Source: Oasisia sp. SBJ-2009 (lineage: Eukaryota; Annelida; Polychaeta; Sabellida; Siboglinidae). Taken from it: a stretch of 64,000 nucleotides of DNA. Of this stretch, positions 59,762 through 64,000 are shown in pieces. Below the pieces are notes generated by a model. The model was not told the origin of the DNA. It made no database searches and saw nothing but the letters and a program-made list of their open reading frames with translations. Each line of letters starts with the position of its first letter. Position 1 is the first letter of the stretch. Location of the stretch: NCBI GenBank assembly GCA_964017155.1, contig OZ024865.1:42203120-42267119 (forward strand), written 5' to 3'. A program made the translations under genes and the position numbers.

Positions 59762-60355
59762 ATTATTAGCCTCGGTTACCCAGACTCCGTGAGGTGGCAG
59801 CACTTTTAAGCCCTCAACTCCGCCTGGGACATTAATGGGCTTAAGTTTCTACATCCGGGTAGCCTTACCCCAAATTAGGGTAGAGACGCTGATTGGCTCT
59901 CAGGCCAACTAGGCAATAAAAATTAAAATAACGATATACTTTTACAAGATAATAATATCATATGAAAAGTATTCAACATTGAACTTATATTAACACAAAA
60001 GTAAGTAAAAATTCAAATTTACAGTTGTTTATAAAATAAGAATTACGGCAGGATTAACCAGTATCCGTGAGGTGGCAGCATTGTGTAGCCCCACATGGAT
60101 AGCATACCGATTAAATAAGGATACCTTTTTTATCAAATAATGCTGTATTATAAAAACTATTCAAAATTAAACTTATATTAACACAAAATAAATAGATATA
60201 CAAATTTGCAGTTGTTTATAAAAATATATATTACGGCAGTGTCCGTGAGGTGGCAGCATTGTATAGATCACGCGGATACCAAACAAAAGCCATAAATGGT
60301 ACCAGACTGTCTACTCGGCGTAGTTCCGCAGCCGACCGATAGTCGGTTAAGCGAG
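59762..60355 (-). mobile_element. 594-bp non-autonomous element, relative of 39091-39443
   Basis: Flanked by ACTAATGC direct repeats (59754-59761 and 60356-60363). Its reverse complement starts ctcgcttaaccgact and ends ggtaaccgaggctaat, matching the 39091 element. It contains internal tandem copies of a roughly 180-bp unit, each with tccgtgaggtggcagca (near 59787, 60067, 60243). Confidence 0.65.
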
Positions 60356-60363
60356 ACTAATGC

Positions 60364-61140
60364 TTTACATGCAGGTGCGGTAAACAGTAAGGAAATCCGG
60401 ATCATAGAGACTCATGCTAAGACCTACTGCAAGTCTTCGTTCTTTTTGAGAAAGCCACGTTATCTACATAAAATACATTCAGTTTATTACATTTATATGC
60501 AGTTAATGATAGAGCCGACAAAACAATTATTATGATAATTCACTGTGATCCCGCAGTTGGTTTTTATACTTTTGTCGCGCCAATGTGTGCCTTCAGTGGA
60601 GAGTGTTTTCTATATCGAACCAATCACTTTACTTACGTGGATGTTTGGTGGCGTAATTACGTAAATAAAACAATCATAGAAAACACGCGAATTGTTACAG
60701 AGTACGTAACACATACTGACGTCATCTCTGGTTTTTTTTCATGATTATTTCCCCATTGTAATTATTAATTTATATGTAATGTGTTGCTTTTGCTATTAAT
60801 ATCGCTAACAGTTAATAGTTAGCACGTCCCATATTCGGAACAATTCGAAAAATTACATTGATTAGATAGGTGCGAATCAAACCAAATGCAACTCGAAAAT
60901 AATGGCGCCGTGCACATCAAATCATGGTCACGTATATAATTTGTTTAATGTAAATGGCATTTTCTTGTGTTTGGGCAATATTTACTCAAGTATTTTACCT
61001 TTAATTAATATTCGATATATGTGTGACCCTCACGTGGTGTGGTATCGCGGCGGTATGGTTGTATGTTTTGGGAGCCTGGATAAAAACGTATCACAAGCTA
61101 ATAATAATGATAACACTTTATTTTGACACCATCAAATCCG
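60364..61140. other. Intergenic
   Basis: ORFs at 60532-60744 and 60902-61126 lack signatures and splice context. Nothing supported. Confidence 0.45.
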
Positions 61141-61142
61141 GA

Positions 61143-61330
61143 ACGTATGTCCTGTTCACGTAAATATGTAAATAAATAAATAAATACAGTTAAGCTAAAT
61201 TATAATGTTCACGGGTATGTGCATACATGTAAATAGGTAAATAAATAAATATAGTTAAGCAAAAATAGAATGTCCACTGGTGTGTACATACAGGTAAATA
61301 GGTAAATAAATATAGTTAAGCTAAATATTA
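61143..61330. repeat. Three-copy tandem repeat, about 65-bp unit
   Basis: Units run from tgtccwg/gttcacg to aaataaatatagttaagc, three imperfect copies. They are similar in character to the taaataag tails of L2-like LINEs here, so the block may be a LINE 3' UTR. Confidence 0.7.
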
Positions 61331-62236
61331 TGTTCGTTGTATAAAACTAGTTATGTAGAAAATAAAAATGTTTTTAATTGTTTCTTAAATTGTGCTAGAT
61401 TGCCGTAACCATCCACATTGTCTCTCGGGTATCAGCTGGTTACCTCCAAACAGCCCAAACTTGGGCTAACGCAGGAGTTGTCCTTCTCTGGAATTATAGG
61501 TAGTAGGTATGGGTATGCAATACGTGTGCATGCTAAGACAGGTTAGATAGGACATAGGCCATGACCCACTAGTTATTCCAAAATACGCCAGTGAAGATGC
61601 ATTGTCATCCATCAATTCAAGTGATGGAATTCACAATGGCCATGAATAAATTATTACCCATCGAACTGGATTGGGTTGTTTCTCATGTGCCAATGTAATC
61701 GAATGTTTATATGGCCAATACTCGCCAAGAGGCTCGAGTTATTGGCAAGTTACACATGTCGTAAATAAAGAACTCGCTGATATTTGATACACTCCGAGAA
61801 GTCTCGAGAGCTTATTATGGCCTGTTGAAAGAGTTTGAAGGTTTGAAGGCAAATCGCGATTTATAAACGGCATTTCTGTCATTTCGTCTGAACAAGGATG
61901 ACATTTTAGCGGATGTTTTGACCTAGTGCAGTATCTAATTTATATCAAAATACGACTGATTCCCAGAAAACCATCTGTCATTTGACTCGATGTCAACGTC
62001 ATTCAACGAATACCGGTTAGCCGATCTTCGCTCTTATACCATTAGATCATGTAATGACGTCTTTCGCTGTGTTATATGGAAATGTTTTGATAATAAAACA
62101 TGGATATGCCGTGTTTTTAAAACATTATTATTCAATATAATTATCTTTACTTAAAATCTGCAAAACGGATTTGATATAAAATTGTGTACCTGTAAAACAT
62201 TAATAGCCTGGCACTACGGCATTTGATTTGGGATTT

Positions 62237-62297
<61 letters not shown>

Positions 62298-63054
62298 CAA
62301 ACTTCACTTATATATCTTATATATTTGCTTTTATACTATTTGCTAATATAATTCGTTTATCACAACTAACATGAATAAGATTTTATGTTAGACAAGCTTG
62401 TCCATGTATACAAGTTGTTAGTTTATATTTAAAAGAGTTTATAAATCCCGGACTCACTGGTGCCGCAGTCTCGAATATAAATACAATAAATACACATCGC
62501 TAGTTTTAATATTATAAGTTCTAGCATTCAAAGACATGTTAATCCTATGCATTAGGCTAAAAATACCTGTCCAATTACACCCATACCCGAAAGAACATCA
62601 GTTGCAGTAGCAAATTTGCGGCTAGTGCTACATAACATGGGAAAATTGTTCAATATGCTGAACGAGTTATTACAAGCAACAACGAATTGCTGGAAATAAA
62701 CTTGTCTAAACATTCACATCTAAAGCACACATGTAGATAACGCAATGAATACATCGCGTTTTACTCTGAAACCCTCAAAGTTCGGACCACGTTGGACTTT
62801 CAACCTCTCCTGCGTTTCGCCAAGGAATGTTCAACATCCAAGCAACGTATTTGGCAGATCGTGTCTCAGTGCGGCTCTTATGTTCGTGTGTCACTCGCCG
62901 TTAACATTCTTGGGCGAACTACGCGCAAGGCAGGATCCAACTTCAGTATGGCGAGGATCCGCGGATCACACACACAGGGTGATCTGCCGAGCTTTATGAT
63001 TAGGGAACGCGCCGCTCTCCCCGTGGAAGAAAAAGTGGGTTAGGCAGGGAAAAG
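61331..63054. other. Intergenic / 5' region of the next gene
   Basis: (TA)n microsatellite at 62241-62291. Two overlapping ORFs at 62745-63043 precede the signal exon and may lie in its 5' UTR. No domain recognised. Confidence 0.45.
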
Positions 63055-63109
63055 ATGTCAACGTTTCGTTTTCTTTTCCTGCTGAGCGCCATTTTTGAGC
63101 TTACAGAAG
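63055..63109 (+). CDS. Candidate signal-peptide exon of a downstream Ig-receptor gene
   Basis: ATG at 63055 encodes 18 residues with a strong hydrophobic core (F-R-F-L-F-L-L-S-A-I-F) and ends at a consensus donor cagaag|gtaaga in phase 1, the same layout as the signal exon at 9592. The next exons would lie beyond the window. The gene identity is inferred from phase, strand and cluster context only. Confidence 0.5.
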
Positions 63110-63790
63110 GTAAGATACGTACTTGTAACGTACGTGTAACGTCTTCAGACAACAGTGTTTATTTATTTATTTAGTTATTCATTAACGTTTACTTTTTTAG
63201 TACTATATAGTGTACACATGATACTGAAGGTATTATGCAACTGCATTATGCCTGTAAACCTTTTATGATTTTAATGTTTTGCCCTCAACATCAAACTCGT
63301 AAATAGTACGTATGACGGAAGCTCACACGCAGATTTTAGAATCGTTGTTGGGAAGAATGCTACTGGGGAAACGAAATAAACAAACACACTTTAATAAAAA
63401 AAATGGTACGAAGAGTATTTGTGCCGAGCTTTATCAGACGTCCAATCACGTTCATTTGATAAGGACACAAAACGTAACATGTCGTAACATTGGCAGACTT
63501 CTTTATTGCTTTCGTTATGAATGCAGAGTTTACGTTTAAGCTTATCTATTTGGTTGATGAAGGAAGTAATATGCCCTGGCTAGGTGAGGTCATTGGAATA
63601 ACACGCAATTTTCAAAGTTCCCACGTTCTATATAGATAGCGTCATGTTACATATTACAATCATGGCTAATTCCGGGCAGACGAAGAGACACCGTCGCCAT
63701 CTTCTTGAAGCTTCTGTCACACCTACCTACTCCTTCCTTCAGGTTCTCTGTTCTATGCCTTTCTTATCTCTTCGCCATGTCATCGAGGGC
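63110..63790. other. Putative intron 1 of the downstream gene
   Basis: ORFs 63312-63539 and 63644-63865 have no recognised domain. Nothing further supported. Confidence 0.4.
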
Positions 63791-63794
63791 TTAG

Positions 63795-64000
63795 ATCATC
63801 CGTTTTCAAACAAAAAAATATTCCTAAAACTAAGCGCATTATTGGCAAACGTGCTTTCTCTGTAGCTGCGTTAACAATTTGGAATCAACTCCATATTACA
63901 ATTACATATTCTAACACTACAGCCACCTGTCGCAAAAACTCAAAACATATCTGTTTGTTACTTTTCCACCTTACATTTTTGGTTGTTCCATGCTTTGACT
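63795..64000 (+). pseudogene. CR1-like LINE C-terminal fragment
   Basis: One plus-strand frame reads G-K-R-A-F-S-V-A-A-L-T-I-W-N-Q-L, the CR1/L2 C-terminal hallmark, then K-N-S-K-H-I-C-L. Truncated by the window end and frameshifted upstream. Confidence 0.7.

Overview
This is a eukaryotic, intron-rich, AT-rich window from an invertebrate animal. The evidence is consensus GT/AG introns, phase-1 immunoglobulin (Ig) exons, RTE-like and CR1/L2-like LINE remnants, tRNA-derived SINEs, hAT-like non-autonomous elements, THAP-domain genes, a Maverick/Polinton-type capsid remnant and long (TA)n tracts. A mollusc or other marine lophotrochozoan is the most plausible source, but the sequence alone does not settle this.

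The centrepiece is a plus-strand gene for a single-pass Ig-superfamily surface receptor, assembled here exon by exon from about 9.6 to 43.9 kb. Its parts are a signal-peptide exon, V-like Ig, C2-like Ig a, C2-like Ig b, a second V-like, C2a and C2b triplet, a threonine-rich mucin-like stalk, a transmembrane exon, three tandem related cytoplasmic exons and a terminal exon. Every internal exon is phase 1-1. The joined exons, counted from the second signal exon, total 2859 nt (952 codons plus stop) without a frame break. The 5' part (signal exon, V, C2a, and an opposite-strand THAP gene) lies inside a nearly identical direct tandem duplication of about 10.06 kb (6691-16748 and 16749-26808). The gene therefore has either two promoters and two 5' exon sets or an assembly duplication.

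The first 53 bases of the window match the terminal exon of this gene and are followed by the same roughly 2.9-kb 3' flank, so an upstream paralogue ends at the window start. A further signal-peptide exon with a phase-1 donor sits at 63.06 kb. The region thus looks like a tandem cluster of Ig-receptor genes.

An unrelated conserved gene, RWDD4 (RWD domain-containing protein 4), lies on the minus strand at 49.0-54.4 kb and can be reconstructed completely (six coding exons, 191 codons). Layout: 0-3 kb is the 3' end of the upstream paralogue plus a dead RTE-like LINE. 3-6.7 kb is intergenic, with an 18-bp minisatellite and two perfect palindromes. 6.7-26.8 kb is the tandem duplication. 27.4-43.9 kb is the rest of the receptor gene, with a viral-like capsid remnant and transposon insertions in its introns. 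43.9-48.0 kb is a duplicated 3' flank and LINE debris. 49-54.4 kb is RWDD4. 55.3-59.1 kb is a large inverted repeat with short ORFs of unknown nature. 59.7-63 kb is repeats and intergenic DNA. 63-64 kb is the start of another candidate receptor gene and a LINE fragment.
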